A stretch of DNA of 64,000 bases from DATBAT01 sp963824805 (GCA_963824805.1 CAWGQZ010000049.1:1-64000), one strand, 5' to 3'. Numbered from the stretch's first letter, positions 1 through 11,268 are shown. Program-made: numbers and translations. Notes: generated by a model not told the origin, from the sequence alone.

Positions 1-35
1 GGCGCCAACGGGGTAGACTGTAATTCACTCAATCT

Positions 36-413
36 TCAGTCTTTAACCATGGGAAATCCTTTCTCGCGCCAGCCCCGCACACCCCCGTCCATGGAAAGAA
101 CACTGGTGTATCCCATTTTCTGGAGGTTGTCGGCAGCGAGAGCGGAGCGAAATCCTCCTCCGCAATAGAGAACAAGCGGCGTTTTTGGGTCCGGCGCCCG
201 TTCTTCTATGTCGCGCTCTATCACGCCCTTGCCGAGATGAATGGCTCCGGGAAGGTGGTCTTTAGCGAACTCGCTCTCCTCGCGAACATCTACTATCACG
301 ACCTTTTCGTGGCGGTCGAGTCTCGCCTTGACTTCGTCAACGGTGGTTTCACGAATGCGCTGTTTCGCGTCCTTCACGATTTTCAAAAATCCGGGTGAAT
401 GATTGGGTGCCAT
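36..413 (-). CDS. Rhodanese-like domain protein
   Basis: A single-domain rhodanese of 125 residues, about the usual size for a stand-alone domain. The active-site loop reads CGGGFRS with the catalytic cysteine at Cys84, and the CH2A-like motif VDVREESEFAKDHLPGA lies upstream. Proteins of this family carry a persulfide on that cysteine and move sulfane sulfur. There is no signal peptide, so it is probably cytoplasmic. It is divergent from the PfpI-family gene at 541, with a 127-bp shared promoter region. Both families are linked to stress or thiol chemistry, but joint regulation is only an inference. The sulfur acceptor cannot be told from sequence. Confidence 0.9.
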   Translation of the reverse strand: MAPNHSPGFLKIVKDAKQRIRETTVDEVKARLDRHEKVVIVDVREESEFAKDHLPGAIHLGKGVIERDIEERAPDPKTPLVLYCGGGFRSALAADNLQKMGYTSVLSMDGGVRGWREKGFPMVKD

Positions 414-540
414 GAGGCCTCCTGGTTATCTCATACAGCACATTCTTCATTTGATTCAAGCATCTTCCCGATGCGGCGGAGAAGAAATTCAAGAAAAATA
501 AGAGTACTCATCTAGCGCCTAACAATTTCACGGAGGAATC

Positions 541-1110
541 ATGGCAGAACAAAAGTTGAAGGGATTGAGGGTTGCAATTCTCGCGACCGACGGATTTGAA
601 CAAGTTGAACTAGTCGAGCCACGTAAGGCGTTGCAAGAGGCCGGTGGGAAAACTACGGTCATTGCGCCCAAATCAGGCAAGATCCAAGGTATGAAACACC
701 ATGAAAAAGCCGACCAGGTTGAAGTTGATATGACTCTGGATAAAGCGAAGGCCGCCGATTTCGATGCGATGCTATTGCCCGGCGGCGCCCTTAATGCCGA
801 CGCGCTCCGCGTCGAAAAAGGCGCGCAGGCCTTCGCCCAAGAAATGGAGGAGGCGGGAAAACCCATTGCTGTAATTTGTCATGGCTCGTGGCTGCTGGCA
901 TCGGCGGGGCTGGTGAAAGGGCATACCTTGACTAGCTATCACACCATTCAAGATGACATTCGCAACGCAGGTGGGCAATGGGTGAATGATGAGGTGGTGC
1001 ACGACCAAAATTGGGTCAGCAGCCGTCAGCCCTCCGACATCCCCGCCTTCAACCGGGCGATGATTTCTCTGTTTGCCGATCGCAGCATGAAAACAAAAAA
1101 TGCCGCTTAG
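541..1110 (+). CDS. DJ-1/PfpI family protein (type 1 glutamine amidotransferase fold)
   Basis: This 189-residue protein has the PfpI/YhbO layout. A conserved acidic residue lies in DGFEQVEL (Glu20) and the nucleophile elbow is VICHGSWLL with Cys113 followed by His114. Members are reported as cysteine peptidases, general stress proteins or glyoxalase/deglycase-like enzymes; which of these applies cannot be decided here. The start is well supported: ACGGAGGAATC lies just before the ATG. It is transcribed away from the rhodanese gene. Length and motifs are complete, with no signal peptide. Confidence 0.92.
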   Translation: MAEQKLKGLRVAILATDGFEQVELVEPRKALQEAGGKTTVIAPKSGKIQGMKHHEKADQVEVDMTLDKAKAADFDAMLLPGGALNADALRVEKGAQAFAQEMEEAGKPIAVICHGSWLLASAGLVKGHTLTSYHTIQDDIRNAGGQWVNDEVVHDQNWVSSRQPSDIPAFNRAMISLFADRSMKTKNAA

Positions 1111-1233
1111 TGTGGTTCCGATGGGAGTGGTTAAAAGCCGCTCCCAGTAAGGGATTCCACGAATTTAGTAACCTGCAAAATATTACCGCTGTTACGTTTA
1201 CCCTTCCTCTGTTTCTCTCATAGTCTGCAATTC

Positions 1234-1971
1234 ATGGGGCCAAATGCCTTGCTGGTGTGTGCGGAGCGGCAATCCTTGAAAGTTCTGGAAAGCCTTCTCG
1301 ACGAACTGGAAATCAGACACGACGCTTGCCACCGTTGTGCCGATGCCATGGAGCGTGCCGTGCGTGGGCAGTATTCCGCTCTAGTGCTTGACTTTGATCT
1401 GGAGGGTTGTGCGCAGATTGGCAAACTGGCGAGAATGGCTGCGCCGCAACAACGTTCTGTGTTGTTTGCTTTAGTGGGAGCTTCCACTCCGCTGAACGAC
1501 ACATCCCATGCCGGGGCCAACGTTGTGCTTTACAAGCCTCTGAATCTTGACCAGGTACGTTGCTCATTGCGTGCCGGACGTGAACTTATGCGTGCCGACC
1601 GCAGGCGAGATTCCCGCCATCGGGTCGAGACCTTGGTTTACCTGCAGTTCGGCGTCGCAGCTATGCCAGCGCTGGTGCTCGATCTTAGTGAACAGGGATT
1701 AGCGCTGCAGACGCCTGAGCCGTTTCCACCGGTGCGCGAAGTGCCATTGCGCTTCGCGTTGCCAGGGACCAGCCACATGATCGAAGCCGTGGGGGAGGTG
1801 ATCTGGTCAGACGACTCTGGCCGTGCCGGCCTGTTCTTTTCGCAACTCAAACCGAATTCCCGCAAGTATTTGAACAACTGGTTGCTGAACCGGGGAGCTA
1901 AGAAGCGCGATGCAGTGCGAATATTGCTGCGTCCCGACCGGGTGCGAAAGTTTCCCCGGCTTTCTCATTAA
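1234..1971 (+). CDS. Receiver-like domain fused to a PilZ domain
   Basis: The N-terminal ~110 residues look like a response-regulator receiver: acidic residues at Asp53/Asp55 end a beta-strand (LVLDFD) and KPLN places the conserved lysine at 101. The acidic pocket normally found near residue 10 is not obvious, so phosphorylation is uncertain. The C-terminal half is a PilZ domain with the c-di-GMP signature, an arginine-rich RRRDSRHR stretch at about 123-130 and DLSEQG at 150-155. Such proteins read c-di-GMP and adjust motility or surface behaviour. A GGDEF protein lies at 30.6 kb, but no partner is adjacent. No clear Shine-Dalgarno precedes the ATG. Confidence 0.85.
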   Translation: MGPNALLVCAERQSLKVLESLLDELEIRHDACHRCADAMERAVRGQYSALVLDFDLEGCAQIGKLARMAAPQQRSVLFALVGASTPLNDTSHAGANVVLYKPLNLDQVRCSLRAGRELMRADRRRDSRHRVETLVYLQFGVAAMPALVLDLSEQGLALQTPEPFPPVREVPLRFALPGTSHMIEAVGEVIWSDDSGRAGLFFSQLKPNSRKYLNNWLLNRGAKKRDAVRILLRPDRVRKFPRLSH

Positions 1972-2007
1972 ATTAGTCAGGCTGCTAGACTCGTCGTCTA
2001 CCGACAG

Positions 2008-3423
2008 ATGCCTGACCTCCACTATCTTTCCGCTTCCGCCTTGGCCGAAAAGGTTCGCTATCAGCAGATTTCTCCGGTGGAATTGGTCGAAGTCCATCTT
2101 GCGCGGATCGCACGGCTCAACCCGGTTCTCAACGCATTTGTCCAAGTCGATGTCGAAGGTGCGCGCCGCCAGGCACATGAGGCTGAAGTTACGATCCGGC
2201 GCAACGATCCACTCGGTCCGCTTCACGGGGTCCCTCTAAGCATAAAAAGCTCGATCGATGTGGCCGGATTGCGTTGCGAGGCAGGGACTCGACTACGCGG
2301 AGGAGAAATAGCACTGCATGATGCGCCATTGGTTCGACGTCTGCGGGCGGCGGGAGCGGTGATTCTCGGCACCACCAACTGTCCCGAGTTGTTGATGGGT
2401 TGGGAAACGGACAATGTTCTTTACGGCCGGACGAATAATCCATGGGATTTTTCGCGAACCGCTGGTGGATCCAGTGGTGGAGAATCAGCCGCGATCGCTT
2501 CGGGATGCTCTGCGGGAGGGGTGGGAAGCGATGGCGGGGGTTCCATTCGCGAGCCTGCGCATTTCACTGGAATTTGCGGGCTGAAGCCGACGCCGGGCCG
2601 TATACCCGCCACAGGACATTTTCCCAACTCGGTTGGTCCGTTCGCATTGACTGGAGTCGTCGGGCCGATGGCTCGCACGGTTGCAGATCTCAAGTTGTTG
2701 TTTGTCGCCATGCAGGGACCGGATGACGGCGATCCATCGGCGGCACCGGTCCCGTTGCATTGGCCGGAACCACAGACGGTCAAAGAACAGCGCATTGGAT
2801 ATTTCGAAGATGACGGGCGGACCCCAGTCACGGCGGAAACGCGGCTCGCGGTGCAGGTTGCTGCTGATGCCTTGCGCCGCGCGGGTTTTAGGGTTGAGGA
2901 GTTCCGTCCGGATGGCCTAGAAAAAGCCCGCCAGCTTTGGTGGAAATATTTCGGCATTGCCGGCGGCATGTTGCTGCGTCCGTTGGTGAGCGGCCACGAG
3001 AGTGACTTAAGTCCTGTTCTAAAACAATTCATGGGATGGGTTTCCTCGGAGCCAGAGCATACGGCCGACTCGCTGCTTGACGCCTGGATTCAGCGCGACT
3101 TGATACGCATGAAGATTTTCGCCCAGATGAATGAGTATCCAATTCTTCTGTGTCCTACCGCCGCCATTGCTGCATTCCGACACGGAGAGCGGAGTTGGCA
3201 AATCGACGGCGCGACCGTGAAGTATCTCGATGCATGGAGCTATACCGAGTGGTTCAATCTGTTGGGAAATCCCGCCGTGACAGTTCCAGTCGGACAATCA
3301 ACAAAAGGGCTGCCGATCGGTGTGCAGTTGGCAGCGAAGCCATGGCAGGAGGAATTGCTGCTTTCAATTGCACAGGAGTTGGAGTCGCAATTGGGCGAAT
3401 GGAAGGCCCCGCCCATTGTCTAA
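2008..3423 (+). CDS. Amidase (amidase-signature family, GatA/FAAH-like)
   Basis: A 471-residue amidase-signature enzyme. The Ser-cisSer-Lys triad is visible: Lys80 in LSIKSSIDV, the cis-serine at about 155 in GGSSGG and the nucleophile Ser179 in GGGSIREPA. The family hydrolyses carboxamides (fatty amides, aryl amides, or Gln-tRNA when in GatCAB). No gatB or gatC is nearby, so a stand-alone amidase is more likely than the GatA subunit, although annotation pipelines may label it GatA. There is no signal peptide. It begins 36 bp after the PilZ gene and may be co-transcribed with it. Substrate is unknown. Confidence 0.9.
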   Translation: MPDLHYLSASALAEKVRYQQISPVELVEVHLARIARLNPVLNAFVQVDVEGARRQAHEAEVTIRRNDPLGPLHGVPLSIKSSIDVAGLRCEAGTRLRGGEIALHDAPLVRRLRAAGAVILGTTNCPELLMGWETDNVLYGRTNNPWDFSRTAGGSSGGESAAIASGCSAGGVGSDGGGSIREPAHFTGICGLKPTPGRIPATGHFPNSVGPFALTGVVGPMARTVADLKLLFVAMQGPDDGDPSAAPVPLHWPEPQTVKEQRIGYFEDDGRTPVTAETRLAVQVAADALRRAGFRVEEFRPDGLEKARQLWWKYFGIAGGMLLRPLVSGHESDLSPVLKQFMGWVSSEPEHTADSLLDAWIQRDLIRMKIFAQMNEYPILLCPTAAIAAFRHGERSWQIDGATVKYLDAWSYTEWFNLLGNPAVTVPVGQSTKGLPIGVQLAAKPWQEELLLSIAQELESQLGEWKAPPIV

Positions 3424-3470
3424 AGTTCTGTGTCTTTTGACGCAGGCTCTGTGTTTAAATTCCTTATCTC

Positions 3471-6400
3471 ATGTTTCGACCTGCGTTTCTTACTCTTGGC
3501 GGTGTTGTTCTCTCTGTAGTCGCGCTGATCGCTGTTGCTCTCGATTCCCCAAAGAGCAGTGAGGCCGTCCGCCTCAACACTGTCGGCGAGGCATACATGA
3601 ACCAGCAGCTTTTCGAGAAAGGACTGAAGTCCTTTCAGGAAGCCGCTGCCGCCGACCCAAAGTTGCTGATCGTTCAGCTGAATGAAGGCGTGGCATTTTT
3701 GAACCTCGGCAAAGTCGACGAGGCCCGCAAGTTGTTGGAGGAAGTGGTTAAGCAGAGTCCGAAAGACCCGCACGCCTGGTACAACCTGGGATTGCTTTAC
3801 AAAAATTCCAGTGACTCGCAAAATGCGGTCAACGCGTTTCGCAGTGTCGCCGAGATTGATCCCAACGATGCTGACACCTGGTATTTTCTGGGTAGTTCCT
3901 ATTCGCAAATTAAGCAGTATCCCCAGGCAATCGATGCTTTTCAGCACGCGATCAAGCTGAACGCGGCGCATGCCTCCGCGGAATTTGGACTATCACGCGC
4001 TTACCAGCAATCCGGGGACGTTGCGAATGCGCGGCAACACCTCCAGCGATTTCAGTACATCACCCAGAACAAACTGGGATCGCCGATCAGTCTTGCTTAC
4101 GGGGAGCAGGGGAAATATTCACGGGTTGAAGAACTGCCGGGTGCGGCCATGAAAGCCCCGGCAGCCATACCGGTGACCTTCATTTCCGACGCGGCCTCCG
4201 CTGGGCTGGCCACTAAACCGGCGCCCGGAACAGCTGACGCCCTGGATTCTTTTCTAGGTCCGGGCGCGTGCTTTCTCGACTATGACGGCGACGGCAAGCC
4301 GGACGTTTTTCTTGCTGACAATGGCGTCGAAGGCGGAATGGCGCTCTACCGCAATCTCGGCAAGGGAAAGTTCGAAGACGTCACCAAGAGGGCGGGAATT
4401 GACTCCTCAATGCATGCTATCGGTTGCACCGCCGGGGATTACGATAACGATGGCTCCACTGACTTAGTGGCCGCTCTCAACGGGCGAGTCCTCCTGCTGC
4501 ACAACGAAAAGAACGGCACGTTCAAAGATGTAACCGAGGCTGCTGGGATCAAGGGTGACGGCTTCAACGTGGGCGCGACTTTTGTTGACTACGATCACGA
4601 CGGCGATCTCGACCTACTTATCACCCAGCACTTCGACCATACCGCTTTTGACCCGCGCAAGAAATGGGAGGGGGATGGGTTCCAGATGCCGCCCCTGAAC
4701 CGGATGTGGCGGAATAACGGAAATGGAACGTTTACCGATCAAACCGAAGCCACCGGATTTGCCGCGCCGGTACCGACATACGCGGCGGTCGGATCGGATT
4801 TTAACAACGATCGGGCGGTCGATGTCCTGATCTCCGGCTGGTACAAAGGCTCGGGTCTTTTCCAAAACCCGCGAGAAGGCAAATTCCTTCACGCCGAGCC
4901 GATGGGGCCCTTTTTCCCCAGAGTTGGTCTGGCGATGCTTGACTTTGACCACGACGGTTGGATGGATGTCGCTTATACCGGATTCTCTGGGCCGGGGATT
5001 ACCTTGTGGCGAAACCTAAGGGGCACGGCGATAGAAGAGGTAAAGCTACCTGCAACCAATTGGGCTCGCGGTTGGGGAATTGCGGCCTTCGATTACGACA
5101 ACGACGGCTGGATGGACCTTGCCGCGGTTGGTGAGACGGCGGAGGGCAAAGGTGAGGTCCGCTTGTTCCGCAATCTGGGCCCTGACGGCTTCAAAGACGT
5201 TACCGCTGAGGTGGGCCTCGACAAAGTCCAATTGAAAGATCCGCGGTCCATCGTGACTGCCGACTACGACCTGGATGGCGCGACCGACCTGCTCATCACC
5301 CAGAATCATGGTCATGTAGTGCTGCTACGCAACCAGGGAGGCAACAAGAACAACTGGCTTCGACTGTCACTGAAAGGGCTGAACGACAACAAGTCGGCCA
5401 TCGGTACCAAGGTCGAAGTGTTCGCTGGAGGCAATCGGCAGAAGTGGGAGATCGCCGGTTCCTCAGGATATCTCGGCCAGAATTCCACCGACCTTATCGT
5501 GGGCCTCGGCCAATCGAAAGACGCCGACGTAGTTCGGATGCTGTGGCCGACGGGCGTTTTGCAAGATGAAATCCAGGTCGAGGGTTTAAAAACTCACGAG
5601 TACCTGGAGATGGACCGTCGTGGGAGTTCGTGCCCGACTCTGTTTGTCTGGGATGGGCGGCACTATGAACTGGTCGCCGACGTGCTTGGAGCGGGTGTTG
5701 TTGGACATTGGGTAGCGCCTGGTGAAAAGAATATTCCGCGCCCCACTGAATACCTGAAGGTCGATGGTTCAGCGCTTCAACAGAAAAATGGCAAACTCAG
5801 CTTCCGGTTGATGGAACCGATGGAAGAAGTCGTCTATCTTGATCAGGTGAAGTTGCTGGCGGTGGACCATCCGGCCAACATGAAGGTATTTCCAAACGAA
5901 TATTTCGCCAGCAATCCGCCATATCCCGCGTTCAAAGTCGTGGCCAGCAAGATGCCACGGGTTCCGGCAGGGGTGTGGGATGACCATCGCCATAATCTTC
6001 TGCCACAACTCTTGAAGCATCAATACATCGGTGCCTTTGAACTGCTGCCGTTCAAAGGCTTCACCAAGTTGCACAGCCTTGAACTCGATCTGGGATCACC
6101 CTACCACGGCGAACCGCTGTGGCTGCTTCTGCACGGCGAAATCGAATACTTCACGGCGACTGGCATGTATGCGGCGAACCAGGCTGGCGTGCAGGCGATT
6201 GCCCCCTACGTGGAAGCGCTCGACGCCAAGGGCAAGTGGAAGCGCGTGATTGACGACATGGGATTCCCCGCTGGCGGCCCGCGCACCATGACCGCCGATC
6301 TAAGCGGCAAACTGCCTTCAGGGAACGCAGCGTATCCGCATCTGGACCAACCTGCAGATTTACTGGGACAGCATTCTTATCGACCGCACGGTACAGAACC

Positions 6401-6972
6401 AGAAAGTAAACATCACACCTGTTCCGTTGACCGCGGCGGATCTCAGCTTCCATGGATATCCGCGCCAGACGGAATCGAAGCCGCCGGGCGTCGTCAAGTA
6501 CGTTTACGAAAACGTGAGCCGCACCGGTCCCTATGCGCGGCAGGCGGGCACCTACACGCGTTACGGCGACGTGTTGCCACTTCTAAACGATTTCGACGAC
6601 CGCCTCACCATCTTCGGTTCGGGCGAACAAGTGGCGCTCGAGTTTGATCCGGCGTCGCTACCGGCATTGCCGCAAGGGTGGACGCGCGACTATTTCTTCC
6701 TCAGCAACGGCTACGAAAAAGATATGGACTTCTATGCCGCCGACGGAAGTACGGTTGAGCCGCTGCCGTTCCAGCTGATGGGCACGTATCCCTATCCGGA
6801 GGGGAAGTCGTTTCCGCTGGATGAATCGCACCTCAATTATTTGCTCGACTACAACACGCGACATGTTTCCGGCGAGGAGCCGCAGGGCTATCGGTTCGAT
6901 TATCGTCGAGCACAAGTAGCGATCGTTGGGCATGGAATCGTTTTAATATTTGACAATTTTTGGCACTCCTAA
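3471..6972 (+). CDS. TPR / FG-GAP (VCBS) / ASPIC-UnbV protein, frameshifted
   Basis: A very large exported protein. A hydrophobic N-terminal segment is followed by TPR repeats to about residue 200, then repeated FG-GAP/VCBS units with calcium-loop-like DxDxDG strings (DYDGDGKPD, DYDNDGSTD, DFDHDGWMD, DYDLDGATD), then an ASPIC/UnbV domain around residues 630-700. The family is common in Acidobacteria and is thought to act at the surface or periplasm; its function is not established. The frame is lost at GGGAA (6321-6325): removing one base turns the junk after SGN into TQRIRIWTNLQIYWDS and joins the C-terminal piece that ends at 6972. The final ~20 residues after GYRFDY look like read-through, so the true end could be slightly earlier or itself frameshifted. 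Confidence 0.85.
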
Positions 6973-6988
6973 TCCAATAGCCTGACCA

Positions 6989-8450
6989 ATGGCAACCTCC
7001 ACGTCTAACACGTCGTCCTCCCGACACGTCTTCGCCGTTCTCTAACGCTGTGGGATCTAATTCTCTACGGCATTATTGTCATCCAGCCGGTCGCGCCTAT
7101 GTCGGTCTTTGGCGTGCTCAGCGACCGCGGTCATGGCCACGTGGTGACCACGCTTCTGATCGCGATGGTTGCCATGCTGTTTACCGCATTCAGTTACGGG
7201 CGCATGGCACGCGCCTATCCCAGCGCAGGGTCGGCATTTACCTACGTTGGCCAGGAGATCAATCCCGCCGTCGGCTACATCACCGGGTGGAGCATGGTGA
7301 TGGATTACATGCTCAATCCGATGATTTGCATCATCTGGTGCAGCCAGCAGGCACACGTGTTTGCGCCAGGGGTGCCCTATGCGGCGTGGGCGATATTCTT
7401 CGGTGCGGTTTTTACTGCGCTTGAATATTCAGGGCATCAAGACGTCGGCGCAGGGTGAACACACTTCTGGCGGCCGGGATGGGCGCCGTGGTCGCGATCT
7501 TTTTTGTGGCTGCGGCACGGTACGTTTTCGGCACGCCTCACGACTCCGCGGGATACTTTACCCGGCCTTTCTATGACCCACAGATGTGGGACATGAAAGC
7601 CGTGCTGGGCGCCACATCTGTGGCAGTGCTCAGTTACATCGGCTTCGACGGCATCTCCACGCTTTCTGAGGAAGCTGAGAATCCCCGGCGCAACATTCTG
7701 CTGGCGACAGTGCTTACGTGCTTCGTAATCGGAATTCTCTCCGCACTCGAAGTTTATGCCGCGCAGTTAATATGGCCGGCGTCGCGTCCGTTTCCAAATT
7801 CAGATACTGCCTTCACCTACGTTGCCGGACACGCCTGGGCGCCCCTGTTCGCGATCGTCGGATTCACCTTGCTGGTAGCTAATTTTGGCTCGGGCATGGG
7901 AGCCCAGATCGGCGCGGCTCGTCTGCTATATGGCATGGGGCGCAGCAAGGCGCTGCCACAATCTTTCTTCGGTGTGCTGGATCCCAAGCGCCACGTCCCG
8001 CGCAACAACGTTCTGTTTGTCGGAGCGATCGCGTTGGCCGGCGCTTTCATCATTAACTATGGTCTCGGCGCTGAGATGCTGAACTTCGGCGCGCTCATTG
8101 CATTCATGGGCGTCAATCTTGCCGCTTTTGTTCGTTACCACGTCCGCGAAGGAGGCGGGAGCCCAGTCCTGCCGCTGGTGATGACCGGATTGGTCATTGC
8201 ACTTGCTCTCTGGCCACATGACAGTCTGGTGTTGTGGGGGGTGGCCGGTATCGTATTGCTTGTCCTGGCCATTTGGACACCGCCATTGGCGGGCTTCACA
8301 GTCTGCTTCTTTCTTTGGAAGAACCTTAGCTGGAAGGCCTGGATCGTCGGTGGAATCTGGATGATCGTGGGCATCGCCTTTGGAGCCTGGAAGACGCGCG
8401 GGTTCCGTGGTGACCTGGTGGACTTCGAATTGCCGCCGGAAGAGGCGTAA
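6989..8450 (+). CDS. APC-superfamily amino acid permease, broken by three indels
   Basis: Pieces of one amino acid/polyamine permease lie in successive frames. The first helix (LTLWDLILYGIIVIQPV) follows the ATG at 6989 only after a frame change between about 7006 and 7029. The frame holds to about 7415, moves for the conserved LNIQGIKTSAQ loop, and moves again at GCAGGGTGAAC (about 7450) before continuing to 8450. The C-terminal 331 residues carry further membrane segments and the family motif GFDGISTLSEEAENPRRN. Three indels within 450 bp, with reading sense kept on both sides, suggest sequencing error or a very recent pseudogene. The substrate is unknown. Confidence 0.8.
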
Positions 8451-8598
8451 GAACCTTGAGGGGGACTTTTCCGCGCCCCTATGTCATGCTGCCGCGCGGG
8501 TTCATCGCGCAAGGAATCGGCTGTTCCCCAGCCACAAATCAGATGACTTGCGCCAAAAAGCGGAGCTGCGGAATTTCAAAGAGAACGAAAGTACGTCG

Positions 8599-11268
8599 CT
8601 ACTCGACGTTCAGCCCGCGGGCTTGCACCACCGGTTTAGCCCCTTGCAACTGGTTTGCCCTGTAAGTTGCGCCGACGTCCCGCTTTTCTCCCGGGAGAAG
8701 TGTGATGTAGTTGTCTTGCCACACCACGGGCAAAATTTCTTTACAGTTGTCAAGGACTACCGAACACAATTTCAGTCGTACAAAAAACGCCACGCTCTTG
8801 GAAGGATTCTCCACGATCACATGCGTGACCGCGCCCTCTCCTTTGTGCTGGGTGACGCTGCTGAGTTTAAGTTTTACCTTGGGCAACTGTGCCAGAGCAG
8901 TGTAATCGGCGAAAGTCACAGTTGGAGTGGTGTACCAATTGGATTTCTCCCAATCCAATGTCTCGGGATGGGTAGACAACCAATACAGGTTCGATCCCAC
9001 CAGTTTGCCTGTTCCATCTTCCACGCCGAGCAGCAGGAAGTAAGTGGAACTCAAACCATCCACCTCAGGCAGCGTGAAGATTTTGCTGGTGCTGTCGGCG
9101 AGGGCATCGAGCGTGACTTCTTTGGAAAACTTCTCCGACATGTCGAGGTTGATAATCTTCGCCGTGAGCTTCAGGTTCTTGGCGTCCTGGTATTGGCTGC
9201 TGACCAGCCAGACGGAATGGTCGTCGTATCCATAGACAGGATGGAGCGGTTCCATCGCCTTCTTGGCGCCGAAATATCCACCTCCGGGACGGAGATAGAA
9301 ATCGTAGAGGTGCCAGATGATCGATGGCCAGGCGTTGTTTAACATCCATTGCACCACGCCAGTCGACTCGTATTTATTCCGGCTGTAGGCCTCGAACATA
9401 GCGCGCACGCCCTCGTAGGCCATAAGTTGCGACTTCGAAGTGAATTCTTCCAGCGAATTTGACCGGCCGTATCGGGCATCTTGCGCTTCGATAAAGACGT
9501 GAATGTCTTTGAACTTTCCGCCACCCGCATGGTAGTTCCAGAATTCGTCGATCGGCCACTGGTGTTCCTTCGGCAGCATCTCCCGAATGCTTTCGATCGG
9601 AGGAACAGCGGGTCCCATGCTGGTTTCCGAGTTGAAGCCGTAGGCGCCGCCGCAGCCTCCCGCATTGCAGTCGTGCGGTGGTTGCGCCTGTTGCGAATCA
9701 GTCAGCCAATATGATGGCGCCACATATTCATAGGGCCCCGTCATTTTCACGCCGCTGTTACCGCTGGCGGCGGGTTTAGCGGTGGCCGAAGACACGATTG
9801 GATTCGGCCACAGAAGTTCCTTTTCGATGTCGAGGTACATTTGCTCAACCTTTGCCGGTGGGGGGTTGTCGCTGCCATTTAGCCACATCACCAGGCTGGG
9901 ATGACTGCGCAGGCGGTACATCTGGTCACGGAGGGACTGTTGCGCGATTTTCAGGGTCTCGGCGGTCCATTTCGGCCACCGCTCCCAGAAATCACAGCAG
10001 CACCATCCCGCCATGATGAGAATCCCCTTCTGGTCCGCCACGTCGAAAAACTCCTCTTTCTCGAGTTTCCCTTCCAGGCGGATGGTGTTCAGCCCCATGT
10101 CCTGTACATAGCGGAATTCATCCTCCATTCGCTGCGAGTTCTCTCGCAACATCATGTCGGGTGACCAGCCGCCGCCACGGAGCAGAATTTTCTTGCCGTT
10201 GATAGCAAAGGCGCGACGATTGGGAGCGGTCACCTCAGACGTGACTTCGCGAATCCCAAATTCGGATGTTGCCTGGTCTGAGACTCGGCCATCGATCAAA
10301 AACTCCATCTCGAGCTTGTAGAGATTGGGAGTCCCCATCTGTGCCGGCCACCATAGCCGCGGCTGGTTCAGATTCAATTCCGAGAATTTATCGGGAGTGA
10401 AGATGACATCTTTCGATTCGCCGGGACCAAGTTCAACCTCTTGCGAGAACGCAATTTTCTCAATCCGGCCTCTCAGCAAGCCTTTCACAGGCTTTTGAGT
10501 TTCATTCTTCAATAGTCCAGTGACTGTGAGGTGAGCGCTCTGGTTTTCCGGCGAGTCGACCCTCGAAATCACGCTGGGATACCGCAGTGCCACCGGACCA
10601 CTGCTGGAAATTTCAACTCCGCGCCATAGCCCCATATTTTTGTCGGGAGGCTGCGGGTTCCAATCGACAAAAGTAATGCCGAGGTCGGTTTCGGTGGGGG
10701 CGCGAACTTCCACCGCCAGCACGTTTGTTTTTCCCACCAGCGCGGCTTCGGTGATATCGAAGCGATAGGTACGCCAGGCGCCAGCAACGTCGTCCGATGT
10801 GGCGAGTTGCCTACCATTGAGCCAGATATTGGCCCGGTAGTTGATGCCATCGAAGTTGAGCCAGATGGACCGACCTTTTAACCCAGCGGGCACCACAAAC
10901 TCTTTCCGATACCACCATGGCACGTTGAACGGACTATCCGCGGCCATCGGTTGCTCGGAAAAATTCTGCCCAATGGGATAACTCATCCCGGAGAATGACC
11001 TCAGGTTCATGCCGAAATCAGGGTCGGGATAAACCTTGTGTTTTACCAGTGCCGCCACCACCGTGGTGGGGACTTCCACCTCGTACCAGCCCTTCGGGGC
11101 GAATTTCGGCGTCGAAATTACCTCGCCGCTGCCCTCGACATTGGATGAAGACTGTAGTTGCCATCCAGTTCTTAGCGGAAGCGAGGCTGGGGGAGGGGAA
11201 GATTTCTGGGCAAGAGCAATTGACGAGACCTGAATCAGTGCGAGGCAACAGAATGCTTTGAGCTTCAT
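8599..11268 (-). CDS. Glycoside hydrolase family 2, exo-beta-D-glucosaminidase-like
   Basis: An 889-residue secreted enzyme with a signal peptide ending near AQKSS. Domain order is GH2 sugar-binding jelly roll, immunoglobulin-like domain, TIM barrel, then C-terminal beta domains. The barrel has GSD (Ser466-Asp467, in WLNGSDNPPP) where beta-galactosidases and mannosidases have Asn-Glu. That Ser-Asp signature, the WNPQPPDKNMGLWR motif near 204 and the nucleophile Glu548 in FNSETSMG match the exo-beta-D-glucosaminidase (CsxA-type) branch, which removes GlcN from chitosan ends. A neighbouring branch of GH2 mannosidases remains possible. A good ribosome site (AAGGAAGG) precedes the start. It is divergent from the foldase gene at 11399. 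Confidence 0.87.
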   Translation of the reverse strand: MKLKAFCCLALIQVSSIALAQKSSPPPASLPLRTGWQLQSSSNVEGSGEVISTPKFAPKGWYEVEVPTTVVAALVKHKVYPDPDFGMNLRSFSGMSYPIGQNFSEQPMAADSPFNVPWWYRKEFVVPAGLKGRSIWLNFDGINYRANIWLNGRQLATSDDVAGAWRTYRFDITEAALVGKTNVLAVEVRAPTETDLGITFVDWNPQPPDKNMGLWRGVEISSSGPVALRYPSVISRVDSPENQSAHLTVTGLLKNETQKPVKGLLRGRIEKIAFSQEVELGPGESKDVIFTPDKFSELNLNQPRLWWPAQMGTPNLYKLEMEFLIDGRVSDQATSEFGIREVTSEVTAPNRRAFAINGKKILLRGGGWSPDMMLRENSQRMEDEFRYVQDMGLNTIRLEGKLEKEEFFDVADQKGILIMAGWCCCDFWERWPKWTAETLKIAQQSLRDQMYRLRSHPSLVMWLNGSDNPPPAKVEQMYLDIEKELLWPNPIVSSATAKPAASGNSGVKMTGPYEYVAPSYWLTDSQQAQPPHDCNAGGCGGAYGFNSETSMGPAVPPIESIREMLPKEHQWPIDEFWNYHAGGGKFKDIHVFIEAQDARYGRSNSLEEFTSKSQLMAYEGVRAMFEAYSRNKYESTGVVQWMLNNAWPSIIWHLYDFYLRPGGGYFGAKKAMEPLHPVYGYDDHSVWLVSSQYQDAKNLKLTAKIINLDMSEKFSKEVTLDALADSTSKIFTLPEVDGLSSTYFLLLGVEDGTGKLVGSNLYWLSTHPETLDWEKSNWYTTPTVTFADYTALAQLPKVKLKLSSVTQHKGEGAVTHVIVENPSKSVAFFVRLKLCSVVLDNCKEILPVVWQDNYITLLPGEKRDVGATYRANQLQGAKPVVQARGLNVE

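Noticed and set aside
6989..8450. APC permease as a truly decayed pseudogene
   Set aside because: Not excluded, but the codons on both sides of each shift are intact and similar shifts affect asnS, so sequence error is preferred.
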